Shown here piece by piece: positions 22,925 to 36,000 of a stretch of DNA of 64,000 nt. Origin of the DNA: Arion vulgaris (taxonomy: Eukaryota > Mollusca > Gastropoda > Stylommatophora > Arionidae); the NCBI GenBank assembly GCA_020796225.1, contig CM036767.1, positions 11,389,427-11,453,426 of the forward strand, written 5' to 3'. Within the stretch, counting starts at the first letter, position 1. Each line of letters begins with the position of its first letter. A program made the position numbers and the translations under genes. Under the pieces are notes generated by a model, which was not told the DNA's origin, searched no databases, and saw only the letters and a list, made by a program, of their open reading frames with translations.

Positions 22925-23095
22925 GGTTACTGAACTGTCGTCACAGTACTCCGGGTAGACCCATAGGTGCTCAGTCTCCCAAACAGATTTCGAATGGTAT
23001 GCATACTGATGGTTCCTGTGGCTTGCTGGTCAAACACACTTCTCTCCCTGCCCCTCAAGCATCCATCGCTACTTGTACAGCATGTAATACGTGAA
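22925..23095 (+). mobile_element. SINE-D copy
   Basis: CACAGTACTCCGGGTAGACC, CATAGGTGCTCAGTCTCCC, GCATACTGATGGTTCCTGTG, CTTGCTGGTCAAACACAC, CTACTTGTACAGCATG. Copies at 26.95, 55.85, 58.0, 60.3 and 63.7 kb. Confidence 0.7.
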
Positions 23096-23214
23096 CTAAC
23101 AGCAATATTTAAAAACAGCTGATACCATACAACAGCACAAACAATACGGTAAACAATCACCAAAATTCTCATACAGCAAGTACCGTGGCCCCCACCAACA
23201 TAAGGCAGACTAGC

Positions 23215-23530
23215 TCAGACGGGAACTCGAAAATTCCTGTTTAATGGGGGTGCTAATTTTGTATATGTTTGATAGAACACTGTAAGATTTTTTTTTTATT
23301 TTACTCTTTTCTATATGTCGTGGTCATTTTTCATGAAAAACATTAATAATACTGTTATTCCTTAGCGTTAAATTTAATTTGTAACATAATGTAACATTGA
23401 TTTAATATGTTGTATTGTTTTTAAAAAGAATTTGTCTATATACAACAATACTGGAAAGCGAGGATCACACAACAGCTGTGGTCATATTTCCTAGAATTTT
23501 TACCTGAGCCCGACGACTGTAATGTTATCG
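23215..23530 (+). repeat. Dispersed repeat R8, copy 2
   Basis: Aligns with 4735-4990: GATAGAACACTGTAAG, AATAATACTGTTATTCCTTA, TTTGTCTATATACAACAATACTGGAAAGCGAGG. Confidence 0.65.
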
Positions 23531-23899
23531 GAGGCCACGCAAGTACGTATGAAAAAAATTACATATACTAATTACATCAAATGTACGGGATTCCATTGTC
23601 AATTGAAATTTAAAAACAAATTAAAATGAACTATGGCAGCAAATTTGTTAACCACACAAAGGAGGAGAAAGATGGTTTTTGGAGTCACAACCGGAAACAC
23701 TGTACAACACCGTTATCTAAGCCATCAAATTCATTTTTCGATATATCTGATAGAGCAAAACATGAATAATTTCAACCACAGTTGTTTCCTGTTAATAGAG
23801 GAAGTGCTATCAATACTCCAATCTCTGTACAGTTAATGAGGGAATTCTGGGAGATTTTTCTTGCACTTATCTCAGGGTTCCAGACGATAGCCGCAGCCA
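23295..23899 (-). other. Possible lgl 3' UTR
   Basis: Sequence following the lgl stop. ATTAAA at 23406-23401 and AATAAA at 23300-23295 (minus strand) are candidate polyadenylation signals, but both lie inside a dispersed repeat (23215-23530), so the true 3' end is unresolved. Confidence 0.3.
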
Positions 23900-24091
23900 T
23901 CAGTTGGTAGCGGTAGGTGTGCCGGCTGTGGTAGTAGGGTTCACATATTTTTGCTTCAGTAAGGTTGGGTCTTCGTTGTCGGTTGTGGTTGCTTGTAGAT
24001 CACTCAAGTGCTTCTTCACCTCTTCATCAGTGTGGGTTGATTTCTCTGTGGTCCTTGTCGTAAACTCGCTGATCCGTGTGGTCACCTCATG
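23900..24091 (-). CDS. l(2)gl: lgl exon w16, terminal coding exon with stop
   Basis: Starts [20 protein letters not shown], then [13 protein letters not shown] and a Thr-rich end, followed by TGA at 23902-23900. Acceptor aaaacag|CAT at phase 0 matches the CAG-ending previous exon. Thr-rich composition is like exon w14. The 8.7-kb intron before it is the longest I can trace. Confidence 0.85.
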   Translation of the reverse strand, partial: HEVTTRISEFTTRTTEKSTHTDEEVKKHLSDLQATTTDNEDPTLLKQKYVNPTTTAGTPTATN

Positions 24092-27000
24092 CTGTTTTAT
24101 CATAAAATGAACAAGAGAAAATAAATCAAACTAATCTGAATACAGCAATTACCACAATTGATAATAAATAATGTTTAAAGTAAGTAAAGAAACCCTTTAT
24201 AAACCTTGATGTATATTAGGTAATACAGCGTTAGGTCCGTATTTTCATTGACCTTCGCACACGATGGATGACTTGGTCAACATTACGCCTACCACCTTTA
24301 CTTCCCAGTGTTTTTCCTGGTACCCAATTAAGGCTGTGTTGACCTGAGAGCCTATATGGCAGGAAAAATATTCCAAGCCAACTACGGAATTGAACTCAGA
24401 CCACTAGCATAAGAAGCGAGGTCACTAACAACTACGCTACTGCGGCTCTTAAATATTGTCTAACACTAAACATAATATCATATTGTCAGGTGATCTAGGT
24501 TGTGGTGGAAATGATGACACATGATAGAATTTGTCAAAGACCTGGCAACTATGACGTGGTAACCCATGTGCCATACAATAATGTTGAGAGCTGAACATCT
24601 ATAAACATGATTACCATCTATGAACAAGGTTTCTTCTTCTATGTTCGTCCTCTATGAATTCAGGCATAGTAGTTGCACCTGGTATAACGCTTTTGAATGA
24701 ATTTTGCTTGAATGCCTGTTTACCTTGTTATCAGTGTCACCCACCATACAGGCATGCTTTCTTCCGACTTCAGAGGTATGATTGAGGTTTGATTCATGAA
24801 TGAACAAAATGTTCATCTATGTCTGAATGAGGCGTGCATCAATGAATGAATAAGGTTTGAATCCATGAACAAATGTCATCTACACATACGCCAGTGTGGT
24901 GCCGGGCCATAAGGGAAGCAAAGAAAGGAAACACTGCAACCTACAAGGCATGTTGTAAGAGGCGACTGAGGTAGGGGCCTAGGAAATCTACCCTTGTAAA
25001 TAAAAAGCAGATAGAGGATGTGCTGGCCCACTTGTAGGCGCATAACTGGCATAATGTATAATCACTCTTAGGATCAGATCACATATAGATCACAAAGAGT
25101 GGTTTACAAGTAGTCAATATGGAACTTTCGAAGAAGACCTACACATCATCATCATAACACATTATAAGCAATCACAGATATTCAACTCTTAGTACCACCT
25201 AGCTAAGCGGTTCAGCATGTTGACTTTTGTCTGCATCATGAAATTAAGGTTAGCTTCCACTAAATTTTTTTAAATTAAGTAAAATCAATGATTTTCTACT
25301 GGTCATGTTGAGCTATGAATGTTTATATATATATTCAAACTTATAAAAAATAAAATAATTACATGGCTGCCATGGTAATTAAAGGTGGCCATCTTGAAAA
25401 CAAAAACACATGTGACTAGAATTCTAAACTTTCAAAAACAAACAAATGTCTTGATAAATACACGATTGATTCTTGCACTCGAAGCATGTTTAGAGGTAAT
25501 AAATTACTTATTTTCATTTTATTTCTCAAGTAATATATTTTTGATATGTCTAAAATTTAATCTTGGCAAAAACTCACAAAATTGTGCAATAATAATTTAT
25601 TAAAAGTTACAAAAGCATCTTAACATAATTTTCTTTTATATAGCACATTACGTACACTATTGAATGCAGACTATACATATAAAATTTCATTATCCTAGCA
25701 TTATATTAATTGAGATTTCAAGATTTTAGATGCACAAAATTGAGAAAATTTTTGAGAAAATTCAATTTTAAACCAAGAAAGGGACATAATATGGTAAAAT
25801 AAAAGGTGATTATTATTCATGTTTATGTGCTAATATTTTTGCAAAATAATATTATTTTTTATAGATTCTACTCTAAGATTTTAGAACTTTATATAAAGAA
25901 ACTGAAAAATTGATATTTTATTTATGTAATTGAAATTTTGATAGGAGCCCCTTAATCTCTTAAGGGGGGATTCTGATCTTGAAACTTTTTTCATTGCTTT
26001 GGTATTAATGTAGAATTTGTATAACAATTTTGAAAGATTATGACTTAGAATAGTAGAAAAAATTAGTAAAAAAAATGTCAATGCGTTGCCATGGAAACAA
26101 TAAAAGATGGCCGCCAAACAAAAATTTTTGAATCCCTTAATGCTTCTTTCAAGTTAATGAATATCAAAATGAATTCTGTTTTTCACTCTAAGGTGAAAAG
26201 CAACTGTTTAATATTCCTAAAAATTTCACATGATTTTAAGATAATTTAAATATTACATTTTTTATGAATTTTGATCCATACAATCTAAGTATCGGCCCCC
26301 TCTAAGAATGTGTTGAACCCTCCTAGCAAAGAATAGAACCTACAAATGCCTCCTCCTGCATGTCATAAAAGGCAACTAGGAGGGGCTGGTGATCTCAAGA
26401 CTAAAAAAGATAAAACAGTTACAGAAACAGAAAAAAACCCCACCACAATGTTTATTTTTAGTGGAAATTTTGATGTTATCTCAGCCCTATGCATCCATAG
26501 GAGAAACGAAGACTGATGACATATTGAACAGTACTGTCAGGAAGGCCAGATCTTATTGTTCTCAGTTCAATTGCCCAATTAATATACTTAATAAGCATGA
26601 CTCTTCACTTCTTCTTTGCGTTCGTTCTTTACAACCAATTTTAATCACTCTTTGTGATATGTTTGATCTTTGCCAAGAACGTGTATACGTTGCACATTGG
26701 TTTGGTAGGCCCCTAAACATAGACTTCTACATGTTTAGGACACGTGCATCCGATTTCAGCCAAAACTCTTCACTGATATAGGACTGTCGAAATTCAAAGA
26801 ATCCGGGGCCCCGCTTTGGACAACTCTGGTCAAGACTTTGTCATATGCTCCCTTCATGTTTAGTCATATTGTTTCATAATAGTTCATTTTGTACAAGTAG
26901 AAATGGATGACTGAGGGCAGAGTGAGGAGTGTGTTTAGCCAGCAAGCATTGGGAACCATCAGTATGCATACCCTTCAGCATCTGTTGAGGGAGACTGAAC

Positions 27001-30000
27001 GCCTATGGGCCTGCCTGGAGTGCTATGATGTACTATAACCAATAACACCAGTGTGCTTCTTCCTGTAAATCATCATGAATTACTTGCACAACATGGATGA
27101 CTTGATTTTCTGTTGATCTCTGTCTTGTCTGATCTACTTCTCTATCAATTACTTGCACAATATGGATGATGTGGTCTTCTGTGGATCTCTGTCTTGCCTG
27201 ATTGAAAGCATAAAACATCAACAAATCTTCCCCAACCATATCTGTCTTGAGCAAGCCAGCTTAGTTCATTCCAGATCTTTCCCTTTTTCTTCTGTCTACC
27301 ATACACAGTGTTTCCACCTCAATCCTCCACTGCTCTCCCAGTATCTGGTTGAAAAAATCTGTTGAAGTTTCAGTAGTTAGCTTTTTTCTATGGTGGGCTG
27401 CCAACCCAAAGCAAAACCCTTCAGCTTGAAAGGTAGGGGTGTCCATCTTAGTCTGATCCCTATCCTTTGATCTGTTGCATGTGATTCTTCTTCTTCGAAC
27501 GCACCCTATCAACCACATGTTAAACCACCCTTTGTGATTTGTATGTGAACTGAGCCTAAGAGCGATTGTATGCTGTGCCAGTTATACGCCTACAAGTAAA
27601 AGAGCACATCTGATTTATGCGACACTTTTTATTTGCTAGCATAGCTTCCACAGGTCCCTACCTCAGTCGCTTCTTATGACATGCCTTGTAGGTTGCAGTG
27701 TTGCTATTCTTTGCTTCCCTTACGGGGCCTCAGCAACACACATGCGGTTCGGTATGTTTAAACCTACCAGCAGCAATGCTACCTCCGACATTCCTAGGGA
27801 CAACAATCCTGAACAATAAGAACTGGCCTTTCTGTTCAATGTATCATCAGTCTTCATTTCTTGTTCTTCATTTCTTGCGCCCTGGACTGAAGGGTAACGA
27901 GCGTGCTGACTTTCTTGCAAACAATGCACCAACTCAAGCAGGCAGAAATATGGACAGAGCCGATATCATCAATGCGGTATGCTCTCTTTTATGTGACATG
28001 GGCAAGTCTCAGACACTGGAATGAGTTCGAGAATTAGGTGTCAAGTTTGGACATGCCAGACAGGGTCGTCTTCGTGGTAGAGAGAAAAGATATAGTAATC
28101 AACTTCTCATGGGTACGATGAGCAAATGAACTTTTGGATGGTTGCTGCAGCGGATGACAGAACACGAATGGGAATGCCCAATGTGCCATGACGCCGATTG
28201 CATAACATAACATAACATAGCTCTCTGGGATACTCAAGCCCTTCCCACCAACTACACAGTGTGGACAGGCGCTTACTGTTATAAAAGGACCTTTTTTTGT
28301 TGTTAGTCTGATCAGTGACATAGATCAATGACATGATTAGTTGAAATTAGTATAGATTAACCGGACAAGTAAAAAAAAGTTAATTGCATATCCTTTACAG
28401 GACTTTGCGAACCAACCCCAGCCTTTTAATGCTGTTTGGGATTTTTCTAGGCATTATTACGTTCAGTAGTTTGACATTGCTTTCCGAACGTGAGGTGCCA
28501 TCGTCCTTTTTAAAAATCCATGCGAAACAATTTGCAACCAAACTGTCCGCAGCGTGATTCGAACTAAGACCATCTGGGTCAATAGATCCCCTAAGCCACA
28601 GACGCCACCACGCAGGACAGGTAACTTAACTCATTTGTCACTCTGAGCCGATATACTGGATTGAGGTATTATTAAAAGATGACACAAAGACAGTATCATC
28701 ATCATCATGAAATAGCTTGTTCTGAGCAGAATGTTGCCACCTTAACAGTCCTTTGGAATTTCTTTCTCTCGTAGGCCAGATGTTCTGTTATCATGCTCAA
28801 ACCACTAGTTACATCCTAAATCCGTCTTCTCTGTGGTCTTTCTCTTCTCCACTTTACTGGGATGCCTCCTTCGATGATGGTCTTCTTCAGTCCTTCGCAT
28901 CTCTTTATATGTCCAAAATACTTCAATTTTATCATCCTTATTTGTAGCATCAGCCAGTTTTCTTTGATTATGAGTTCTTTCTGGATCGATCTATTTGGAA
29001 CTATTACAGTACACATTGCAATATTAATGTTTCTGATGGCCACAACAGAATTTAACGAGTGTTTGGAGTGATTGCAGGATGTACATCTGGCAGCTCAGAG
29101 AGGAGTTTAGTAAGCATGCGTTAATAATCAGTGCTGGTAAGTCATGCGTTCAGATATGCACTACTTTATAGTGAATAAAGTGAGTGAGACAAGCTAGTTG
29201 TTCGTTTATCTGCAAACTCAAGGCTTACAGTCAAAGAGAGACAACCATGAATTATATTATTTTTGATTTATTAAAAGAATTACCCCCCATCGTTGTCATA
29301 CGGCCTTGCTATCAAAATAAACAAAAAATAAGGTGGTTAATGACTGGATTGCTGTTTTGATAATATTAGCCGATATGAAATTCTAGTTTACAACATTTAA
29401 AGAATCATCAAACAAAAGGATAGAAAAAAATTTGGTGTTTTTAAATTAAAAGAAATGGTGAGAAATTTTAATTGAAAAAAAGTAAAGTAGGAAGGAAATC
29501 AGGGAAGAAAATGGTGACCATAGGGAAAAACAACAAAGAAAGAAAATTGAGGAAAGCTCAATTTGGGTTAAGAGAATAATAGTGAGGAAAGAATATACAA
29601 AAAGAGAAAGGAAAAAAAAGGTAGAAAATAAAATTTAAAAAAACATAAAGAAACAAAACTGTAAGAAGAAAACAGCTGCTAGAAGAAAGAATACACTGAG
29701 GGACAAAAACAAAATCAGTGAGGGAAGAAATGGCACATCTCAATGTGGGAAAAACATCCCTCACGTTTATCTGGAACGCAAACCACAAAGACTAGCAATT
29801 GGGTGGCCACAGCATGGGTGGTTATCGTTTAGTTTCTATGGCAACAACAAAACAGAACAAACAATGCCACATAGCAGAGCAAACATTAACAGAAATTCTA
29901 TTCATAATTTATAATAACATTAACTGTTCTATATGAATTTGAAACCTGAAGCACAACAAAACAATAGGTAACATTTTTAGACATTTGAAAATATAGCGTT

Positions 30001-33000
30001 ACAGCAAATTTTCGGACACCAACACGGATGAAAATTGGGGAGAATTAGATCTAGGAAGAGATATTTAAAACTTGTTTAAATCGCCATTAATTACCACCTT
30101 GCTCTATCTGCAATGTATATCTGCAATGTATATTATAAGCATATCTGCAATGCCTCAATGAAGAACTTTTCTACCAGTCCCAAAAATGGGAAAAACTAGC
30201 TGATGACCCAGTTATATGGAGAAAACAATATGCAAAGGTACAGAATCTTTTGAAAAGAGACTTATGGATGTGCTGAACGACAAGAGAGACAAGCGAAAAC
30301 TCAGAAGTTGTCACAGTAAAACACTAACCTATTGACCGTCTGTAAAGGTGAAAAAGGTCATATAATTACCCCCACCTTGAAGGTTAATAGAATATGATGG
30401 TTGGGGAATTTTGAAAGAATGGCAGAGATTAGAGTGCCTAAAATTGCATATACAAAAAAAGCTGATAGGAAAGTTACCACCACATGGCAGGCCAAGAAAA
30501 CAATGGAAAGAAAATGTTGAAGTAGACCTAATACTAGAAATCAACAACTGGGAAGTGACCACCACAAGGCAGACCAAGAAAACAATGGAAAGAAAATGTT
30601 TTAGTAGACCTAATACTAGAAATCAACAACTGGGAAGTGACCACCACGAGGCAGGCCAAGAAAACAATGGAAAGAAAATGTTTTAGTAGACCTAATACTA
30701 GAAATCAACAACTGGGAAGTGACCACCACAGGCAGGCCAAGAAAACAATGGAAAGAAAATATTGAAGTAGACAATACTATGAATCAACAACTGGGAAGTG
30801 ACCACCACGAGGCAGGCCAAGAAAACAATGGAAAGAAAATGTTGAAGTAGACCTACAAATATTTGAATCAACAACTGGAAGTGAGACCACACTGAGGCAG
30901 ACCAAAGAAAACAATGGAAAGAAAATATTGAAGTAGACCTACAAATACTATGAATCAACAACTGCGAAGTGACCACCACAAGGCAGACCAAGAAAACAAT
31001 GGAAAGAAAATATTGAAGTAGACCTACAAATACTATGAATCAACAACTGGGAAGTGACCACCACAAGGCAGACCAAGAAAACAATGGAAAGAAAATGTTG
31101 AAGTAGACCTACAAATACTATGAATCAACAACTGGGAAGTGACCACCACGAGGCAGGCCAAGAAAACAATGGAAAGAAAATGTTGAAGTAGACAATACTA
31201 TGAATCAACAACTGGGAAGTGACCACCATGAGGCAGACCAAGAAAACAATGGAAAGAAAATGTTGAAGTAGACCTACAAATACTATGAATCAACAACTGG
31301 GAAGTGACCACCACGAGGCAGGCCAAGAAACAATGGAAAGAAAATATTGAAGTAGACAATACTATGAATCAACAACTGGGAAGTGACCACCACGAGGCAG
31401 ACCAAGAAAACAATGGAAAGAAAATGTTGAAGTAGACCTACAAATACTATGAATCAACAACTGGGAAGTGACCACCACAAGGCAGACCAAGAAAACAATG
31501 GAAAGAAAATATTGTAGTAGACCTACAAATACTATGAATCACCAACTGGGAAGTGACCACCACAAGGCAGACCAAGAAAACAATGGAAAGAAAATGAAGT
31601 AGACCTACAAATACTATGAATCAACAACTGGGAAGACAAAGCTAAAAACAGAGATTAATGGAATGAGGTAATATCTGCAGCAATAAACCTCAAAGGCTCG
31701 GAAAGCTGAAGAAAAATAATTTATGACGGACTTTCAACCATTGTTCATGGACTTCACTGTATAAGAGGACATTGAATTGTGGTAAATATTTTTATAACAG
31801 ATTAAAGGGGGATTCTGGTCTTGAAACTTTTTCGTTGCTTTGGTATTAATGTAGAATTTGTATAACAATTTTGAAAGATTATGACTTAGAATAGTAGAAA
31901 AACATGTCAATGCATTGCCATGGAAACAATAAAGATGGCCGCTAAACACAAAATTTCAAATCCTAAGGCTCTGAAGTTAATGAATATAAATGAATTCTGT
32001 TTTCACTCTAATGTGAGCAATTGTAATATCTAAAAAATTACACATGATTTTTAGGATATATTAAATTTTTATGAATTTTGGGTAAACACCCCCAAAAACA
32101 GCTAGTTTTGACAGAATTGAGAATTTTTCCAAAAAATTTATAAAAATTAAATATATCCTAAAATCAGGTGTAATATTTTAGATATTACAATTGCGCACCT
32201 TAGAGTGAAAACAGAATTCATTTACATTCATTAGATTCAGAGCCTTAGGGATTTGAAATTTTGTTTTTGCTGCCATTTTGTATTGTTTCCATAACAACGC
32301 TTTGACATTTTTTTTACTAATTTTTTCTACTATTCTAAGTCATAATCTTTCAAAATGGTTATACAAATTTTATATTAATGTGAAAACAACAAAAATAGCT
32401 TCATGATCCCCATACCCCCGAATCCCATTTGTTTCTCCTAATAAACAAAATTTCAAATGCAGCAAAACAGACCAGCATTAAACACGTTAACATTTGAATA
32501 AACAAAGAACTATGAACACCACAACATATTTAGTACACTTCAACAGAACACAAATATTTATATAACAATGCACTACTATGTACAAAAACAATACAAAACA
32601 CATCAGCACATACATTGACTGATGCTATTAGACAGACATGCACATTTCTGATTATGTTAGAATGCAAGGCTAACAAAAATGCAAAGCTTTAACTGAAAAA
32701 AAGCAGACGTACAAACAAGAGAGGGATGTTAAACCCATACGTGAGATATCTTTCTACCTTCTTCCCTCACCTGAGTGTCTCTCAAAATATCTGTCACGCC
32801 ATCTGCAAACTCTTCGGGGAGTCCGTTCAAAACTGAATTGAAAAATGATGTCAATAAATGTTTCTTAAGATTTCATGAATGTGAAAATGTGCACCAATAT
32901 TAGGGCAGATCCCACATCTCAGCCATCAACTGACGCTTAACAAATAAACTCTACAATAAAAGCAAACATTTGGACAATCACTAATTATTAGCCCCCAACT

Positions 33001-36000
33001 GACCCTTATAGAAATCAACAACGGATAACAGAGGGGGAATACAATGGACACTTGTGAAACAACTGGAGGACCTGGATTTTGCAGACGATCTGGCTTTGCT
33101 GTCTCACAACCACGCACAGATTAAAGACAAAATGAATACCCTAAATAATAAGTCTCAGCAGCTAGGTTTGAAAATACACAGGGGAAGACCAAGGTCATGA
33201 GAATAAATGCTGCAAATGTAAACCAGATTATGCTGGAGGAAACAGCACTGCAGGATGTAGAATCATACACATACCTTGGAAGCAACATAGACACAGAAGG
33301 AGGAACAAACAAAGATGTTAAGATAAGAATACAAAAAGCAAGAGGAAACTTTATTGCATTGAGTAAGATATGGAAGGCAAGGAGATCAAAACAAACACAA
33401 AACTGAGAATTTTCCAGTCAAATGTGAAGTCAGTGCTGTTCTATGGCTCGGAAACATGGAAGACCACAAAGGAAACTGCAGACCTTCGTAAATGGATGTT
33501 TACGTAGGATAGAGGGATTGAGATTGTATGATAAGATTACAAACGAGGAACTCGGGGAGAGAACAAAGCAGATACCAGTGGAGAGAGAGCTCAGGAAGAG
33601 ACGTTGGCGATGGATAGGACATACATTGAGAAGACCGACCGGAAGCATCGCGAGACAGGCATTGTTTTGGAACCCGCAGGGAAAGAGGAGTAGGGGAAGG
33701 CCTGGACAGACCTGGAGAATAGAGCTGAGATGGATATAAAGAGGATAGGCAAAACATGGAAAGAATTGGAAGGGATGGCAAGAGAGAGGAAGAGATGGAA
33801 GAAGTTTGTTGAAGACCTGTGCTCCGATGGGAGTTGAAAGGTGATGATGATGATGACCTTATAGAATAAACACAAACATTTAAGCAGTCCCCAACTGACC
33901 CCTAAGGTATAAACACAAACATTTCAGCAGCCCCAACTGACCCTAGTATAAACACAAACAATTAAGCAGTCCCAACTGACCCCTAATGAATAAACACAAA
34001 CATTTAAGCAGTCCCCAACTGACCCCTAAGGAAAAAATAAACACAAACATTTAAGCAGTCCCCAACTGACCCCTAAGGAAAATAAAAACACAAACATTTA
34101 GCAGCCCCAACTGACCCCTAAGGTATAAACACAAACATTAAGCAGTCCCAACTGACCCTAATGATACTACAACACAAACATTTAGCAGCCCCAACTGACC
34201 CCTAAGGAATAAACACTACAATAAACACAAACATTTAAGCAGTCCCCAAATGACCCCTAATGATAAACACTAAAACACAAACATTTAAGCAGTCCCCAAC
34301 TGACCCCTAATGAATAAACACTACAATAAACACAAACATTTAAGCAGTCCCCAACTGACCCCTAATGAATAAACACTACAATAAACACAAACATTTAGCA
34401 GTCCCCAACTGACCCTAAGTATAAACACAAACATTTAAGCGCATGACCTAGATAAACACAAACATTTAAGAGCCCCAGACCCCAAACATTTGCACCCCAA
34501 CTGACCCTAAGGAATAAACACTACAATAAACACAAACATTTAGCAGTCCCAATGACCTAATGAATAAACATACAATAAAACAAACATTTACAGTATCCCA
34601 ACTGACCCTAACTGAATAAACACTACAATAAACACAAACATAAGCAGTCAACGACCTAATAATAAACACTACAATAAACCAAACATTTTAAGCAGAACTG
34701 ACTAAGTATAAGACCAAACATTAATAAGTTCCCACTGCTAAGTTATAAAGATAACATTTAAACAGTCCACTGATCTGAATAAGAACTGAAAATAAACAAA
34801 ACATTTAAGGCAGTATTGAACCAATGAATAAAACTAATAGACCAACATTACAGCCCACGACCCTAATGAATAAACACTACAATAAACACAAACATTTAGG
34901 CAGCCCCCAATTCTCAACCCTGAAATGACCCTTAACGCATCAGCACTAAAACAAACATTTGGGTAGATCCCACATCTCAACCCCAACTGACCGTAACGAA
35001 TAAACACTACAATAAACACAAACATACATATATTACAAACATACATACATTACAAACATTACGTATGTAAAAATTCTTGTGAGATATATGTCTAGACCAG
35101 AACATGAATAAGTTCTACCGCAAATAAGTTGCATGTAAGATGGAAAGTTTGGACATATCGTGTTCTGTAATATAGAATATTGAAGAATGACAGAACCACA
35201 TTATACAAGAGCATGTATTGTACACAATACCAAATACTGAGATCAGCCAACAACACAGGCATCAACAATATCAATAGGGAAATAAAAAGGTGAAGATGGA
35301 TGTGATTGGGACTTACATTAAGAATGCAGAAGACTAGACACACATATGTGGTTCTGCAATGGAGTCTGGGCGGAAATAGGGGTATGGGAAGACCTTGCGA
35401 GATGAACTGTAGACACAGAAAAAGAAGAGGTAGGACTGACTAGGAATTAACTAAGCTGGTTTGTTGAAAACAGATTTGGTTGGAGGTAGTTTATTGATGA
35501 CTTAGCTTCAAGGGAAGTTAAGAGAAGATTTTACTCTTACTTTATGGAAATAACAAACAAAGCTAATAAGAAGGGTCTAACGTTGAAGAATTGACTTCAT
35601 TGCACCGGGTTTCACCTCATATGGCTCTGTCCCTTTCTGCAGAAATGGCACGCCACCTGCAGAGAGTATTACACAAAGCACAAACTTCGTAGCTCCTTCA
35701 ACAATTTTATGGGTCCCTGGAAATATTTCACTTGTGAACAGAATGGCGTAGTCTGGATTTGAGCCCACAACCTTCTGTACGCAATGCAAAGTCTTAACCA
35801 CTTAGCGGGACTATTAGCCCCAAGATGCCGGGATCTGCAAGGGGAGAAAATAATAGTGACACTGCAACCTTCAAGGCATGTTGCAAGAGGTGACTGAGAT
35901 ATGGACCTTGGGTAGCTATCCTAGTAAATAAAAAGCGTCACAGAAATCGGATGTGCTGGCCTACTTGTAAGCGCATAACTCTCACAATGTACAACTGCTC

